DNA of 24,862 nt. It comes from an uncultured Collinsella sp. (GTDB lineage Bacteria; Actinomycetota; Coriobacteriia; Coriobacteriales; Coriobacteriaceae). Each line of letters begins with the position of its first letter. The stretch's first letter is position 1. The translations under genes were made by a program, and so were the position numbers. Below are positions 23,765 through 24,862 of the stretch, in pieces. Location of the stretch: NCBI GenBank assembly GCA_900754445.1, contig CAAECW010000077.1, forward strand, positions 1 through 24,862. Reading direction: 5' to 3'. Under the pieces are notes generated by a model. The model did no database searches. It had not been told where the DNA came from and saw only the letters and a program-made list of their open reading frames with translations.

Positions 23765-24862
23765 ATTCGGAGCGTAGGGCTTCGACGGGGTCCTTCTTGG
23801 ATGCGCTGCGAGCAGGCAGCAGGCCGGCAACGACCGTCAACAGCACCGAAATTGCAATGAGTACCAGCGCATCCTGCACGGGCAGGCTCATCAGGTTGGG
23901 TACTTGTTTGGCAGCAAGCGCCCAGGTATTAACTGGGAAGCTCACGGCCACCACGACGACAATGGCAAAGACGCCGGCAATGAGGCCCTCGATAAAGGTC
24001 TCGGCATTGAATACGTTGGCCACGTTACGCTTCGACGCGCCGATCGCACGCAGGATGCCAATCTCCTTTTTGCGTTCCAGCACACTGATGTAGGTGATGA
24101 TACCGATCATGATGGAGCTCACCACCAGGCTGATACTCACGAATGCGATGAGCACCAAGCTGATGGTGTTCACGATGTCGGTCACCGACCCCATGATGAT
24201 GCCCATGTAGTCGGTGTACGAGATTGCCCGCTCGTCGTGGCCGGCGGCTTTGACCTGCTTGTTGTACGCATCGATGTGATCGAGTACGCGCTCCTTGGCC
24301 TCAAAGTCACGCGGGAAAATCTTGACCGAGATGGGGTCCGCCTCGTCCGCATAACCCAGTGTGGTCAGGTTGTTGTCATAGGTGAGCTTCGACGCCTTGG
24401 CATAGCTCATCATGAGCGAACTCAGGTCCTCGACGTCCATGTTGAAGTGAATGGCATTGGCAAAGGCGCTCGCATCAACACGCATGGCGCCCGCCAAGTT
24501 GGCAATACTCGACGACATCTGCGTAGCCATCTGTCCCATGAGCCCCGCCGCGCCTGCTTTAAGCTGGGACGATACCGTCGACGCTATCTGCTCGCTGATC
24601 GCCTTCATCACCTGATCCATAGCCTGCTGCAGATACGGAGCCAGCTGCTTTTGCACATAGTCGGTCATCGCCTGCTGCAGGCGCTCGGCCAGGGCATCGC
24701 CGCCGAGCGCTTTGAGCTGGGCCAGGATTTGCTGGGCTGCCGTATCACTCTCAAGATACGTCGAGAACGCGGCGGCAAGCTTTGACGCGTCCTTAAGATC
24801 ATCGGGTGTCAGCGCCTTAAACTGATCAGACTGCAAAAAGCCCTCAAACAGCTGGTTGGCCA
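23763..24862 (-). CDS. FtsX-type ABC transporter permease, 5' end cut by window edge
   Basis: The frame is open to the right edge, so the N-terminus and first helix are missing; 366 residues remain. The N-terminal two thirds is a long extracytoplasmic region rich in Gln, Ala and Leu with strongly helical stretches (ALAERLQQAMTDYVQKQLAP). Near the C-terminus come the three FtsX-domain helices, with the cytoplasmic segment LERKKEIGILRAIGASKRNV between helix 1 and helix 2 and a closing PARSASKKDPVEALRSE, both typical of MacB/LolC-like permeases. Such permeases act mechanically with an ABC ATPase, probably encoded just outside the window. What it moves or activates is unknown. The TTG at 24836 is an internal codon. 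Confidence 0.9.
   Translation of the reverse strand, partial: ANQLFEGFLQSDQFKALTPDDLKDASKLAAAFSTYLESDTAAQQILAQLKALGGDALAERLQQAMTDYVQKQLAPYLQQAMDQVMKAISEQIASTVSSQLKAGAAGLMGQMATQMSSSIANLAGAMRVDASAFANAIHFNMDVEDLSSLMMSYAKASKLTYDNNLTTLGYADEADPISVKIFPRDFEAKERVLDHIDAYNKQVKAAGHDERAISYTDYMGIIMGSVTDIVNTISLVLIAFVSISLVVSSIMIGIITYISVLERKKEIGILRAIGASKRNVANVFNAETFIEGLIAGVFAIVVVVAVSFPVNTWALAAKQVPNLMSLPVQDALVLIAISVLLTVVAGLLPARSASKKDPVEALRSE

Overview
The window looks like chromosomal DNA from a high-GC Gram-positive gut anaerobe of the class Coriobacteriia, most likely Collinsella or a near relative. This is inferred from the G+C-rich coding style, the clear AGGAG-type ribosome binding sites, lipoprotein and sensor-kinase types seen in that group, and intergenic palindromes built on a GGGAC/GTCCC word. 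No rRNA, tRNA, CRISPR array, phage gene or transposase gene was seen.

Layout. 1-1474: end of an ABC exporter operon (ATPase cut by the left edge, then its ABC-2 permease). 1475-1923: non-coding, holding a 183-bp inverted-repeat element. 1924-2799: EamA/DMT transporter gene broken by one in-frame TAA. 2815-6066 (minus strand): flavodoxin/ferredoxin fusion, ClC-type chloride transporter, LOG-family nucleotide hydrolase and small two-helix K+ channel. 6232-12719: sensory block with two hybrid histidine kinases pointing at each other. One carries two substrate-binding domains in its own chain. The other is paired with a separate substrate-binding lipoprotein gene. A NimA-like flavin protein sits between them. 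12864-17212: housekeeping and stress genes (MalY/PatB aminotransferase, TrmO, an XRE/zinc-ribbon/TipAS-like regulator, a glutaredoxin-like protein, a dihydrouridine synthase). 17213-17660: non-coding, with a second 183-bp element, two palindromes and a terminator. 17661-23587: the most interesting block, see below. 23763-24862: C-terminal part of an FtsX-type ABC permease, cut by the right edge.

The 17.7-23.6 kb block encodes an agmatine-deiminase-like enzyme, an ornithine-carbamoyltransferase-like enzyme and an MFS transporter in one orientation. A divergent TetR regulator follows, then a second, closely similar MFS transporter. The layout resembles a guanidino-compound deiminase pathway (guanidino compound to ureido compound, then phosphorolysis to an amine plus carbamoyl phosphate). 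However, the carbamoyltransferase keeps only its carbamoyl-phosphate motifs. Its amine-substrate motifs are replaced (HELP instead of HCLP, no SMG loop, no Asn pair), and there is no carbamate kinase or APC-type antiporter in view. The real substrate may be one not yet described. TACCG-type palindromes at the TetR/deiminase divergent promoter and over the promoter of the second MFS gene suggest one TetR regulon.

Other points of interest are an XRE-zinc ribbon-TipAS architecture (TipAS is usually joined to MerR), the two 183-bp elements with a conserved 22-nt-spaced motif at their centre, and five modular palindromes at gene borders.
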